This document shows positions 35,809 to 45,004 of a stretch of 64,000 bases of DNA, one piece after another. The DNA lies in the NCBI RefSeq assembly GCF_000498355.1, contig NZ_AVSV01000003.1, positions 124,001-188,000 on the forward strand, in the 5' to 3' direction. This DNA comes from Clostridium sp. Ade.TY. Its GTDB lineage: Bacteria > Bacillota > Clostridia > Clostridiales > Clostridiaceae. The notes beneath the pieces are model-generated. The model had not been told where the DNA came from and made no database searches. It saw only the letters and a program-made list of their open reading frames with translations. Both the position numbers and the translations under genes were made by a program. Within the stretch, counting starts at the first letter, position 1. Every line of letters begins with the position of its first letter.

Positions 35809-37122
35809 ATGATTAATTTCAATTTAATTTTATCAGTAGTATTAGTAATACTATCAATTTATACTATTTATGTAGTTAGAAAAAAGACAAATAAGTTTTC
35901 ATTTGCAACATTAACAGCACTTACTTTAGGGGTTGTACTTGGGATTATATTTAAAGAGAATATTTTATTCTTAGATATAGTGGGAAAAGGATATATGTCA
36001 TTAATTAAAATGATAGTTGTACCATTAGTTATGGTTTCATTAATAACAAGTATAGTAAGACTTAAGAACTTAGATACTTTAAAGTCAATTGGTGCCAAAA
36101 CATTTGCTATATTACTTGGAACAACAGGAATAGCAGCATTTATAGGAATTATAATAGCTAATTTATTACATGTTGGAGAAGGATTAAAATTTGTAGGAAA
36201 TACTGATTTTACAGCAAGAGAAATACCAGGATTTTCAAAGGTTTTACTTGATATGCTTCCATCAAATCCGGTTGCAGCTATTGTAGATAATAGAATAATA
36301 CCAGTTGTAATATTTTCATTATTTATTGCAGTAGCATTAGTTATAGAAGATAATTTAAATCCAGAAAAAGCAAAACCATTTAAAGATTTTGTTTTATCTG
36401 CTTATGATATAGTACTTAGAATTACTAAAATGGTTTTAAGATTAATACCTTATGGTGTATTTGCTCTTATTGCAGTAGCAGCTGCAAAAAATGGAATAGA
36501 TACTCTTAAATCATTAATAGGAGTAATATTAGCTGTATATATAGCAGCGTTAATTCAAATGGGTGTAGTTCATACAGGATTAATTGCACTTATTGCAAAG
36601 AAAAATCCACTTAAATTTTTTAAAGGTATTTTTCCAGCACAAGTTATGGCTTTTACAAGTCAAAGCAGCTATGGAACATTACCTGTTACAATTAAGTCTT
36701 TAACAGAAAATTTAAAGGTTAAAGAAGAAATTGCAAGCTTTGTAGCACCTCTTGGTTCTACAATAGGAATGAATGGGTGTGGAGGTATTTATCCAGCAAT
36801 AGTTGCAGTTTTTGTAGCTAATGTATTTAATATAGAACTTACTCCTTATTCATATGCTTTAATAATAATAACAACAATAGTATCATCAATAGGAATTGCT
36901 GGAGTACCAGGAGCTGCAACTATGTCAACAACAGTTGTTCTTGCAACCTTAGGACTTCCAATTGAAGGGATGGCAATGGTTATTGCAGTAGATTCAGTAA
37001 TTGATATGATTAGAACTACAACAAATGTAACAGGTTCAGCCGTTGCAGCAGTTGTAGTTGATGAGACAGAAAATAGAAAAAATAAAAATATAGAAGTAAT
37101 TAAAGAAATTCAAAATGCATAA
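35809..37122 (+). CDS. tcyP: Dicarboxylate/amino-acid:cation symporter, TcyP-like cystine transporter
   Basis: 437 residues from ATG 35809 behind GAAGGGGAG; a TTG at 35791 overlaps that site. DAACS family: helices in the first 240 residues, then hairpin segment SQSSYGTLPVT, the GMNGCGGIYPA stretch and the TSTTVVLATLGLP and DRIRTTTNVTG-like end (here DMIRTTTNVTGSA). The N-terminus (LSVVLVILSIYTIYVVRKK) resembles B. subtilis TcyP. Cystine as substrate is supported by the TGC-type T-box in front. Single-gene unit. Confidence 0.82.
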   Translation: MINFNLILSVVLVILSIYTIYVVRKKTNKFSFATLTALTLGVVLGIIFKENILFLDIVGKGYMSLIKMIVVPLVMVSLITSIVRLKNLDTLKSIGAKTFAILLGTTGIAAFIGIIIANLLHVGEGLKFVGNTDFTAREIPGFSKVLLDMLPSNPVAAIVDNRIIPVVIFSLFIAVALVIEDNLNPEKAKPFKDFVLSAYDIVLRITKMVLRLIPYGVFALIAVAAAKNGIDTLKSLIGVILAVYIAALIQMGVVHTGLIALIAKKNPLKFFKGIFPAQVMAFTSQSSYGTLPVTIKSLTENLKVKEEIASFVAPLGSTIGMNGCGGIYPAIVAVFVANVFNIELTPYSYALIIITTIVSSIGIAGVPGAATMSTTVVLATLGLPIEGMAMVIAVDSVIDMIRTTTNVTGSAVAAVVVDETENRKNKNIEVIKEIQNA

Positions 37123-37125
37123 AAT

Positions 37126-37175
37126 TAAAAAAATAGGAACTTTTCATTTGTTTTAGAAGAGTTCCTATTTTTTAT
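37126..37175 (+). terminator. Terminator after tcyP
   Basis: AAAAAATAGGAAC and GTTCCTATTTTTT arms with the inner CTTTT/AGAAG helix, T-rich end. Confidence 0.85.
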
Positions 37176-37362
37176 TGTATAGTAATTTTTAATTATATGT
37201 CTTTAATATTAATATAATTGTGTAAATATAATGTCAAATCTTAATAAAATGAAAATATTTACAGGAGTTAATAGTTTTTTCAAAATCGGGAACTATAATT
37301 AAATCAAAAGATACAAAAGGTTTCAAAGGGAAAATATATTCTGGAAAGGTAAGGGATGTTAT

Positions 37363-39147
37363 ATGAAAAATTCAAGAAAAAGAAATTGTAGAAATTTAAG
37401 TTTACTTAAAAATAAGAAAGTAAATAAAAAGAATATAGATAAGAGTACTTTAATTAAAATAGGTGCTATAGCAGGAGCTGCAACTGTGGCAGCTATAGGA
37501 GCTAAAAAGCTTAAAGAAAAATCAAGAATTAAAGAAGAATATAAAGCAACATATGTAAATTATGAAGATAAAAAAGTTTATTTTGTAGGTGGAGGAATTG
37601 CGTCTCTTGCAGGTGCAGTTTATCTTATAAGAGATTGTAATTTTAATGGAGAAAATATTCATATTTTTGAAGGAATGAATATTTTAGGAGGAAGCAATGA
37701 TGGTATAGGAACTCCAGAAGGTGGATTTGTATGTCGTGGAGGTAGAATGTTAAATGAAGAAACTTATGAAAACTTATGGGAACTATTCTCTAGTATACCT
37801 TCATTAGATATGCCAGGAATGAGCGTAACAGAAGAAATATTAAACTTTGACCATTTACACCCAACTCATGCTCAAGCTCGTTTAGTTGATAAAGATGGTG
37901 TTATTTTAGATGTTAAATCTATGGGATTTACAAATGCTGAACGTATAGCGCTTTTAAAACTTATGATGACAGATGAGAAGAAGTTAGATGATCTTACAAT
38001 TGAAGATTGGTTTAAAGATATGCCACACTTTTTTGAAACAAACTTCTGGCATATGTGGCAAACAACATTTGCATTCCAAAAATGGTCTAGCCTTTTTGAA
38101 TTCAAACGTTACATGGGTCGTATGATTTTAGAATTTTCACGTATTGAAACATTAGAAGGAGTTACACGTACTCCTTATAACCAATATGATTCACTTATTC
38201 GTCCATTAAAAGCTTATTTGGATAGATTTGGAGTAAACTTCCATAAAAACTCAGTTGTTACTGATATAGATTTTAAAGATGGAGATGGAATAACAGTTAA
38301 TAAAATATATATAAATGAAGAAGGAAATGAAAAAGAAATTGATTTAAGCGATAATGATATTTGTATTATGACAAATGGGTGTATGACAGATAGTGCAACT
38401 TTAGGTGACTTAAATACAGCACCAGAATTTGATTCAAGAAATCCAATATCAGGAGACCTTTGGAGAAAGATTGCAGTTAAAAAAGGAGGTCTTGGTAATC
38501 CAGAACCATTCTTTGGACATCCAGATCAAACTAATTGGGAAAGCTTCACAGTTACATGTAAAGGAAATAAAATGCTTAAACTTATTGAAGAATTTTCAGG
38601 AAATATTCCAGGAAGTGGAGCTTTAATGACATTTAAAGATTCAAGCTGGCTTATGAGTATAGTTGTTGCAGCACAACCACACTTTATAAATCAACCATTA
38701 GATGAAACAATATTCTGGGGATATGGATTGTATACAGACAAGATTGGTGATTATGTAAAGAAACCAATGCGTGATTGTACAGGTAAGGAATTATTAACAG
38801 AACTTATTTATCAATTACACATGGAAGATCATTTAGATGAAATAATGGATAGTGTGGTAAATGTAATACCATGTATGATGCCATATATTGATTCACAATT
38901 TCAACCACGTAAAATGAGTGATAGACCACAAGTTATACCAGAAGGTTCAACTAACTTTGCTATGATTAGTCAATTTGTTGAAATACCAGAGGATATGGTA
39001 TTTACAGAAGAATATTCAATACGTGCAGCAAGAACTGCAATATATAAGTTATTTAATGTAAAAGACAAAAAAATATGTCCAGTAACTGAATACAAAAAGA
39101 ATCCAAAAGTTTTAAAAATGGCATTAAAAACAGCTTATAGAAAATAA
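37363..39147 (+). CDS. ohyA: Oleate hydratase (myosin-cross-reactive antigen family)
   Basis: 594 residues, ATG behind AAGGGATG. FAD-binding GGGIASLAGAVYLIRD (about 71-86), FEGMNILGGSNDGIG and CRGGRMLNEETYENLW are hallmarks. Further signatures are the HMWQTTFAF region and GYGLYTDKIGDYVKKPM. The family adds water to the cis-9 double bond of unsaturated fatty acids (oleate to 10-hydroxystearate) and protects against fatty-acid stress. It carries about 60 extra N-terminal residues: a basic stretch and a hydrophobic Ala/Gly segment (IKIGAIAGAATVAAIGAKKL), possibly for membrane association. Confidence 0.94.
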   Translation: MKNSRKRNCRNLSLLKNKKVNKKNIDKSTLIKIGAIAGAATVAAIGAKKLKEKSRIKEEYKATYVNYEDKKVYFVGGGIASLAGAVYLIRDCNFNGENIHIFEGMNILGGSNDGIGTPEGGFVCRGGRMLNEETYENLWELFSSIPSLDMPGMSVTEEILNFDHLHPTHAQARLVDKDGVILDVKSMGFTNAERIALLKLMMTDEKKLDDLTIEDWFKDMPHFFETNFWHMWQTTFAFQKWSSLFEFKRYMGRMILEFSRIETLEGVTRTPYNQYDSLIRPLKAYLDRFGVNFHKNSVVTDIDFKDGDGITVNKIYINEEGNEKEIDLSDNDICIMTNGCMTDSATLGDLNTAPEFDSRNPISGDLWRKIAVKKGGLGNPEPFFGHPDQTNWESFTVTCKGNKMLKLIEEFSGNIPGSGALMTFKDSSWLMSIVVAAQPHFINQPLDETIFWGYGLYTDKIGDYVKKPMRDCTGKELLTELIYQLHMEDHLDEIMDSVVNVIPCMMPYIDSQFQPRKMSDRPQVIPEGSTNFAMISQFVEIPEDMVFTEEYSIRAARTAIYKLFNVKDKKICPVTEYKKNPKVLKMALKTAYRK

Positions 39148-39187
39148 TAATTAAAATATAAATTTCATAAAAATATATATAAAATAT

Positions 39188-39236
39188 AATGAGCTAAGTA
39201 ATAATAAATATGTACTATTATTTAGCTCATTTTTAT
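39188..39236 (+). terminator. Terminator after oleate hydratase
   Basis: AATGAGCTAAGTAATAATA and TACTATTATTTAGCTCATT form a long stem followed by TTTT. Confidence 0.82.
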
Positions 39237-39338
39237 TACACAAAACTTTTTTGGGAAAAATTATCTTACAAATGTAAAAAATAGTGTATAATATGGAATA
39301 AATAATCAAAATATGATAGAGGAGGTAATAAATTTAAA

Positions 39339-40187
39339 ATGAAAATATTTTATAGAATAATAGCTACTGTTGGTTATGGGTTATTAGCTGGTATTGGTGT
39401 AAACTCATTTTTAACACCTGCCAAAGTATATTCAGGAGGGGTTACAGGTTTATCACAGTTATTATCATCAGCAGGAACAGATTTTTTGGGGATTAACATA
39501 AAAATTTCAACTTGGGTATTATTAATTAATTTACCGCTTATATTTTTATCATGGAAAAAACTTGGAAAGAAATTTACTTTTTATAGTCTTTTAGCAGTTC
39601 TTTCATCATCATTCTTTATTAGAGTAATACCATCATATCAAATTACAGATAATATACTTTTAGCATCAATTTTTGGTGGAATACTTACAGGAGCTGGTGT
39701 TGGTGTTTGCTTTAGATTGGGTTTTTCAACTGGAGGAACGGATATTATAGTACTTGTAATTCAAAAGATGACTGGTAAGTCAGTTGGACAGCTTGGACTT
39801 ATATTAAATGGAATAATATTATCAATGGCAGGAATAATGTATGGCTGGGAAATGGCACTATATAGTTTAATTTCAATATTTGCTACAACAAAAGTTATTG
39901 ATTTATTCTATATTCAGCAATATAAATTAACTGTTAATATATTTACTAAAAAAGAAAAGGAAGTTGTACAAGGCTTACTTGAAAATAACTTACGTGGTGT
40001 TACAGTACATACTAATTTACGTGGTGGATATACAAATGAAGAATTAAGTTCAATTGTTACTGTTATATCAAAACAAGAATTATTTTTTATAAAAAAGATA
40101 GTTTTAGATATAGATCCAGATGCTTTTGTAAATGTACAGCCAACTGTTGAAGTTGTAGGAAAGTTTGTAGATAAGTCATTATTATAG
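39339..40187 (+). CDS. YitT family membrane protein (DUF161 + DUF2179)
   Basis: 282 residues, ATG 39339 with GGAGGT 12 bases upstream. Five helices form the YitT membrane part (GLLAGIGVNSFLTPAKVYSGGVTGLSQLL near residue 13 is the family start; RLGFSTGGTDI is the second repeat). The soluble C-terminal DUF2179 domain is about 220-280 (LRGVTVHTNLRGGYTNEELS). Such proteins may be transporters; substrate unknown. Single gene. Confidence 0.9.
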   Translation: MKIFYRIIATVGYGLLAGIGVNSFLTPAKVYSGGVTGLSQLLSSAGTDFLGINIKISTWVLLINLPLIFLSWKKLGKKFTFYSLLAVLSSSFFIRVIPSYQITDNILLASIFGGILTGAGVGVCFRLGFSTGGTDIIVLVIQKMTGKSVGQLGLILNGIILSMAGIMYGWEMALYSLISIFATTKVIDLFYIQQYKLTVNIFTKKEKEVVQGLLENNLRGVTVHTNLRGGYTNEELSSIVTVISKQELFFIKKIVLDIDPDAFVNVQPTVEVVGKFVDKSLL

Positions 40188-40190
40188 ATT

Positions 40191-40228
40191 TAAATCCCTA
40201 AAAGTCTTGTTTAACTTTTAGGGATTTA
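40191..40228. terminator. Terminator-like hairpin between convergent genes
   Basis: TAAATCCCTAAAAG and CTTTTAGGGATTTA form a perfect 14-bp stem; only a short T stretch follows. Confidence 0.7.
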
Positions 40229-40241
40229 CTATTTAATTAAA

Positions 40242-40490
40242 TTATATCATTACTATTTTAGCATTTACGCCATCAAGATTATTTAGATTATTTTTTAAAT
40301 CATTGATTTCATCTTGATTTTCGTTAAGTAAATCTAAAATTATAAGCCCAGATTGAGAACATGAATTTACACTGGCTTCATGAAGACCAAGTCTTGTTTT
40401 AATTATACATCCATGTTTAGTTAAAAGTTCTTGAACCTTTGGTGCTATCTCATTTCTTGGTGATATTTTAATTAACATAATTGAAAACAT
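40242..40490 (-). CDS. ACT-like small protein of the TM1266 (hydrogenase-system regulator) family
   Basis: 82 residues, ATG behind AGGAGGAATTTC. One ACT/NikR-C-like fold: VQELLTKHGCIIKTRLGLHEA, SGLIILDLLNENQDEINDLKNNLNNLDGV as in the TM1266 family, annotated in relatives as a putative iron-only hydrogenase system regulator. The GLHEAS and SQSG positions may bind a small ligand. No hydrogenase genes are near. Single gene with its own ribosome binding site. Confidence 0.75.
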   Translation of the reverse strand: MFSIMLIKISPRNEIAPKVQELLTKHGCIIKTRLGLHEASVNSCSQSGLIILDLLNENQDEINDLKNNLNNLDGVNAKIVMI

Positions 40491-40726
40491 ATGAAATTCC
40501 TCCTAAGTTTTACTAAGGTTAAATTTACCTTATAATATACTTTTATACATTCTATAGTATAATCAAAAATCCTTTATATAATTCTGTAAATAAAAAGAAA
40601 ACAATAAATTTATAATGTATAATATAAATATTGGAAAAATTTACGGAGATTTATAAGTACGATTATATTTATAATCATAGTATATTTAATTAAAAAAATA
40701 AAAGGCAAAAGGTAATTAGAGTATTT

Positions 40727-42361
40727 ATGAAAAAGAAAAAAAATATTTTAAGCTTTTTTTTAGTTTTTTCTATAATAGTAGGTTTTGCTTATATACCAAT
40801 TGCAACAATATATAAAAACAAAAAAGATAAACCTTTTATTGAGATAAAGGATAGAACTTTAAATGAAGCTAAAAAATTTATTGAAAATAAAAATTACATA
40901 CAAGCAGAAAGAAAATTAAATTATATATTAAACAATAAAAATATAATGTCTGCATTAAATAAAGATGAAAAGTTTACTATATATAATTATTTAGGTGTTG
41001 TAAATTTACAGCAAGGTAAGTTTTTAAATGCAATAATTGACTATGAAAAGTCAAATAAATATGCAAATAAAAATAATAAGTTAAAATCTCTTATAAATAT
41101 ATCAATAGCTTATAGAGATATTGGTGAGTATATAAAAAGTTCAGAGATGTTAATTAAAGTTTCGAAAGAAAAAATACATTATAATTCAGAATATGCTTAT
41201 ATTAAAGCTTATGCATTAATTAACTTAGCAGAGGTGTATATAAGAATTGGAAATATTTCTGAATTTAGAATTATACTTAATAAAGTAAAAAAGTTATTAG
41301 AATATATTCCAGAAGAGTATAAAGAAGATATTGAAATTATGTATTATACATATAGAGCTTTAGATAGTATATATGATAATGATTTAAAAAATGCACAAAA
41401 CTGTTTAAATGAAATTGAAAATTTAGAAAAGAAAAATAAAGAGATTGATTTTACTGAATTAGATATTTTAAAACTTAGAGCATATGGATGTTTTTATGAA
41501 AAGAAAGGTGAATATAAAAAGTCTGAAGAATGTTTTGAAAAGTTAGAAGTAGAAGCTAATAAAGAAGGTTCAACTTATATTGAATTATTTGCATTAAGTA
41601 GAAGAATAAATTTTTTCAAAAATTATAATGAAGCAGAATATGTAAATCTTTTAAAAAGATATTATTACAGAGAAGAAGAAATAGAAAAATTAAATGATTC
41701 ACAATATAGATATCATTTAAATAATGAGTTTATTAAAGAAGTTAATAATTCAATTAGTAAGGAATTTATTGTAACTATGTTTATGGTTTTTATAATTCTT
41801 TCTATATTAATTATATTATTAATTAAAAAAATTAAAAAATCAAAAAAAGAATCTATGAAAGATCCTTTATGCGATATTTATAACAGAAGATTTTTAGATA
41901 AATATATGGAAGATATATCAAAAAGAGATATGCCAATATCTGTAGTAATGATAGATGTTGATTACTTTAAATTATACAATGATAATTATGGGCATCAGCA
42001 AGGTGACATGGTACTTAAGAATGTAGCTAATGTTTTGAAAAAAAGTTGTAGAAAAGATGATATAGTTGCTAGATATGGTGGAGAGGAATTTTGTATAATA
42101 CTCAGGCATACTGATAAATATGCATCAATAGAACTTGCAAAAAGAATAAAAGATAATATGATTAAAGCAAATATATTGCATGAGTTTTCGAAAGTTGAAA
42201 AGGTTGTAACTTTAAGTATTGGAATCGCAACTATATATTCATTAAGTCATGTTGAAAATATTATAAAACTTGCAGATAAATCTTTATATACAATAAAAAA
42301 ATCTGGACGTAATGGGTATATACATATAGAAGATATTATAAAGAAAGATTTAATAGATTAA
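40727..42361 (+). CDS. TPR-containing diguanylate cyclase (GGDEF)
   Basis: 544 residues. N-terminal membrane helix (about 7-25), TPR-like repeats through about residue 300 (LNYILNNK..., YNYLGVVNLQQGKFLNAI, SECFEKLE), a second helix at about 346-366, then a GGDEF domain (about 380-540). The active site reads RYGGEEF and the inhibitory site RKDD lies five residues before it, so a product-inhibited active enzyme making c-di-GMP is expected. The TPR region between the two helices is probably outside the membrane and may sense peptides. Weak ribosome binding site (AAAGGTAATTAG). Confidence 0.9.
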   Translation: MKKKKNILSFFLVFSIIVGFAYIPIATIYKNKKDKPFIEIKDRTLNEAKKFIENKNYIQAERKLNYILNNKNIMSALNKDEKFTIYNYLGVVNLQQGKFLNAIIDYEKSNKYANKNNKLKSLINISIAYRDIGEYIKSSEMLIKVSKEKIHYNSEYAYIKAYALINLAEVYIRIGNISEFRIILNKVKKLLEYIPEEYKEDIEIMYYTYRALDSIYDNDLKNAQNCLNEIENLEKKNKEIDFTELDILKLRAYGCFYEKKGEYKKSEECFEKLEVEANKEGSTYIELFALSRRINFFKNYNEAEYVNLLKRYYYREEEIEKLNDSQYRYHLNNEFIKEVNNSISKEFIVTMFMVFIILSILIILLIKKIKKSKKESMKDPLCDIYNRRFLDKYMEDISKRDMPISVVMIDVDYFKLYNDNYGHQQGDMVLKNVANVLKKSCRKDDIVARYGGEEFCIILRHTDKYASIELAKRIKDNMIKANILHEFSKVEKVVTLSIGIATIYSLSHVENIIKLADKSLYTIKKSGRNGYIHIEDIIKKDLID

Positions 42362-42380
42362 AAATTTAATTATAATATTT

Positions 42381-42420
42381 ATATAAAAGGATTTTTTACA
42401 AATAAAAATCCTTTTATATG
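42381..42420. terminator. Bidirectional terminator
   Basis: ATATAAAAGGATTTTT pairs perfectly with AAAAATCCTTTTATAT. Confidence 0.82.
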
Positions 42421-42434
42421 TTTAAAGTTAATTT

Positions 42435-42878
42435 TTAAGGTGCTTGTTTGTATTTATAATTAAATTTCCAACTTATATTATCTAAATTTATATTTTTTAA
42501 ATTAAATGATTTATTATTAAAAACAAATTTAACCCTTTTAGCATGTAGTGGATAAAAGAATTCTGGTATATCTATTTTATCAATTATAACTCTTGCAAAT
42601 GGTATATTTTTCTCATCATATAATTCTAGTTCAAAATCTTTAATTTCTATTAATGTTAATTTTGTTCCATTGTAAATATAACCATCAAGAACTAAATTAT
42701 CAGATACTTTATATAAATTATTAACAATTAAGTTAATTGTATTTGCTTGAAGTGAAAAGTCACTTGTATTAAATAAATCTTCTTGAGATTTTATTGGAGT
42801 TGCATTAACTTTAAGTGGAGCTAGAAATATAGTTACAAGTAGTAAAAGAGAAAAAGATTTTTTGAAGTTTAATTTCAT
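42435..42878 (-). CDS. Exported hypothetical protein, possibly SLAP-like
   Basis: 147 residues, ATG behind AGGAGGTAAATA. A clear signal peptide (about 1-26, ending VNA) precedes a beta-rich domain (LVLDGYIYNGTKLTLIEIKDFELELYDEKNIPFA). The pattern of a strand, 'YNGTK', then 'FPLHAKRVKFVF' slightly resembles SLAP-type surface domains, but I am not sure. It is single on the minus strand, convergent with the diguanylate cyclase. Confidence 0.65.
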   Translation of the reverse strand: MKLNFKKSFSLLLLVTIFLAPLKVNATPIKSQEDLFNTSDFSLQANTINLIVNNLYKVSDNLVLDGYIYNGTKLTLIEIKDFELELYDEKNIPFARVIIDKIDIPEFFYPLHAKRVKFVFNNKSFNLKNINLDNISWKFNYKYKQAP

Positions 42879-42998
42879 TATATTTACCTCCTTAAATTAT
42901 GTATATATACTATTTAAATCAAAATTTTCTATCTTTATATAATATTGTGCGATAAAAGGAAATTTTTATACGTATAATAAGGATATAATTAAAATAAA

Positions 42999-43026
42999 AA
43001 ACCCTCTAAAATAAATTAGAGGGTTT
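42999..43026 (-). terminator. Minus-strand terminator, distal
   Basis: AAACCCTCTAA / TTAGAGGGTTT; the adjoining A-rich stretch at 42991-43000 reads as U-rich on the minus strand. Confidence 0.7.
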
Positions 43027-43066
43027 AACTATTAATATAAAAGAGATATTAATAGAGAGGATGGTG

Positions 43067-43093
43067 CCATTTATTAATAATATTAATAAATGG
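43067..43093. repeat. 27-bp palindrome between two minus-strand terminators
   Basis: CCATTTATTAATA-A-TATTAATAAATGG is a perfect palindrome around one base. It lies in the 470-bp gene-free stretch 42879-43352, which otherwise holds two minus-strand terminators, a TTGTTAAG/CTTAACAA dyad near 43228-43250 and AT-rich DNA. Confidence 0.6.
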
Positions 43094-43174
43094 AGTGTTA
43101 TAAAATTAAAAAAGAAAAAAGGTTTACTTTCATTTATAATGATTTCCTAATATATAAAAAAATATACAGACATA

Positions 43175-43204
43175 ATAAAAAAACCTCCGCCAAAAGCGAA
43201 GGTT
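43175..43204 (-). terminator. Terminator of mscL-CoA-binding operon
   Basis: AACCTCCGC / GCGAAGGTT stem (one mismatch) with seven A at 43176-43183, i.e. U on the minus strand, about 150 bp past the last gene. Confidence 0.75.
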
Positions 43205-43352
43205 AATTTAGAAAGGGTTTAATTTAAATTGTTAAGGTGTAATCTTAACAATGGGGGGATTTTGGGTAAATAATTTAAATTTTAAATTATTTTATTGGGT
43301 ATTATAATAATTGACTTATAATGAATAAAATATTCAAAATAAAAAAATTTTT

Positions 43353-43712
43353 TTATAAATCTACTAAAGCACATCCTTGTACAGCATTTATTCCATTTTG
43401 TTTACAATAATCTAGTATAGCAGTACTTTCAGCACCAGGTTGGATTAATATGTTTTTAATACCTAAATCTTTGGCTTCTTTTACATAGTCTAAACCTTGA
43501 ATACTGTTTATACATAAGTCAATTGCTTCTATTTCATAAGGAATTTCCTTTAAAGATTTAAAAATATTATCTCCACCCCTTGGATTAACACCTTTAACAT
43601 TAAGTCCATTACTTTTAAGTTTTTTTAATATTTTATGTGCATATTTTGATTCATTAGAAACATCTCCAATGACAACCCAATTATTAAAATTTTTAAAGTT
43701 TTTTACGCTCAT
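43353..43712 (-). CDS. CoA-binding domain protein (YccU-like)
   Basis: 119 residues, ATG behind AAGGAGTTGTT. Rossmann-like CoA_binding_2 domain: VVIGDVSNESKYAHKIL, GVNPRGG and CINSIQGLDYVKEAKDLGIKNILIQPGAES. The family binds coenzyme A or similar nucleotides; role unknown. It starts 15 bp after mscL and shares that transcript. Confidence 0.85.
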   Translation of the reverse strand: MSVKNFKNFNNWVVIGDVSNESKYAHKILKKLKSNGLNVKGVNPRGGDNIFKSLKEIPYEIEAIDLCINSIQGLDYVKEAKDLGIKNILIQPGAESTAILDYCKQNGINAVQGCALVDL

Positions 43713-43727
43713 AAAAACAACTCCTTT

Positions 43728-44171
43728 TTATAGCTCTGATGTACAATTAGGACATCTAGTAGCTTCAATATGTATTTCAGAGAAGCAGTAAGGACAATTT
43801 TTTGTAGTTGCTTCTTCACAAACTTGTTCTTTTCTAAATGCTATGTCTTTAATTCTATTTAATTGTCTTATTACTAAAAATATAGAGAAAGATATTATTA
43901 AAAAATTAATTACGTTATTTAAGAATACTCCATAGTTAATAGTAGCTGCACCAGCTGCTTGAGCTGTTTTTAGTGAACTATATTCTTTACCGCTTAAATT
44001 TATATAAAGGTTAGAAAAATCTACTTTACCAACAAGAGCACCAACTGCAGGCATTATAATATCATTTACTAGAGAAGTAACTATTTTTGAAAATGCGCCT
44101 CCAATTACAACACCAATTGCTAAATCGACAACATTACCTCTCATAGCAAATTTCTTAAATTCATTCCACAA
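43728..44171 (-). CDS. mscL: Large-conductance mechanosensitive channel MscL with C-terminal zinc ribbon
   Basis: 147 residues, ATG behind AAGGAGGAATCG. MscL core: [20 protein letters not shown] (TM1 and pore), a periplasmic-type loop, and TM2 [17 protein letters not shown]. It opens under membrane tension to release solutes. After the usual cytoplasmic helix the chain continues with CPYC...CPNC (about 125-143), a four-Cys zinc ribbon in the place where other MscL proteins have a plain helical bundle end. Cotranscribed with the CoA-binding protein. Confidence 0.93.
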   Translation of the reverse strand: MWNEFKKFAMRGNVVDLAIGVVIGGAFSKIVTSLVNDIIMPAVGALVGKVDFSNLYINLSGKEYSSLKTAQAAGAATINYGVFLNNVINFLIISFSIFLVIRQLNRIKDIAFRKEQVCEEATTKNCPYCFSEIHIEATRCPNCTSEL

Positions 44172-44421
44172 AAGCGATTCCTCCTTTCTTTGTTATAAGA
44201 TATTTTATCCTAAAATAAGATAAACAATAGATATATATCTAAAAATATTATAAAAATTTTAAAAATGTAACAATTTATTAAATGATAATTTAATTTAAGT
44301 AATAATTATTTTAATTTTTAATCAAAGAAGTACAATGAATAATAAATATTAAAAACTTATTTTAATATATAATGATATAAAAAATATAATAGTTATATAG
44401 ATATTTAATTGGAGGAACTCT

Positions 44422-44889
44422 ATGAGATTAAATAAAGGAATATTTACAGAAGCTCACGCAAAAGAAATATCTACATGGGTATATGAAGGAAAATATTCAA
44501 TATATAATTTTCCCCCTTGGAAAATTATGATTAAGGAAAAGTTTGCTTTATGTGATTCTATAAAGAGAAAAAGTTTTATAGCATATACAGATGAAGCTGA
44601 TAACTTAATAGGATTCGTTAATTTAGTTGATGAAGGAAAATATGTGTTTTTTGGAATTGGATTAAAGCCTAATATTTGTGGAAAAGGTATAGGAAAAGAA
44701 GTAGTTAATATGTCTATAGAAGAAAGTAAAAATAAGTTTGGATTAAAACCAATAATTTTAGAAGTTCGTTCATTTAATAAAAGAGCAATAAAGTGTTATG
44801 AGTCTCAAGGATTTAAAATTATTGGGATTTCTGAACATGATACATTTGTTGGGGCTGGAGATTTTTATATAATGGAATATAATCATTAA
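44422..44889 (+). CDS. GNAT family N-acetyltransferase
   Basis: 155 residues, ATG behind TTGGAGGAACTC. Acetyl-CoA loop GLKPNICGKGIGKEVV (about 87-102) and LEVRSFNKRAIKCYESQGFK are textbook GNAT motifs. Acceptor unknown. The 250-bp gap to mscL on the other strand holds a divergent promoter region, very AT-rich, without other visible sites. Confidence 0.85.
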   Translation: MRLNKGIFTEAHAKEISTWVYEGKYSIYNFPPWKIMIKEKFALCDSIKRKSFIAYTDEADNLIGFVNLVDEGKYVFFGIGLKPNICGKGIGKEVVNMSIEESKNKFGLKPIILEVRSFNKRAIKCYESQGFKIIGISEHDTFVGAGDFYIMEYNH

Positions 44890-44894
44890 TTATA

Positions 44895-44930
44895 AAAATT
44901 AGCAGTGATTAAGTATCATTGCTAATTTTA
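44895..44930 (+). terminator. Terminator
   Basis: AAAATTAGCAGTGAT / ATCATTGCTAATTTT stem of 15 bp with T-rich end. Confidence 0.85.
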
Positions 44931-45004
44931 TATTTTTAATATGATTTATTATTAGAAAGTATTATAATATGTTTATATGTTTTTAGAAATAGAAGGTGAA
45001 AAAG

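Noticed and set aside
43061..43150. 29-codon plus-strand frame (MVPFINNINKW...) with a purine-rich stretch upstream
   Set aside because: The AGAGAGG is directly adjacent to the ATG, and the first third is simply the 27-bp palindrome.
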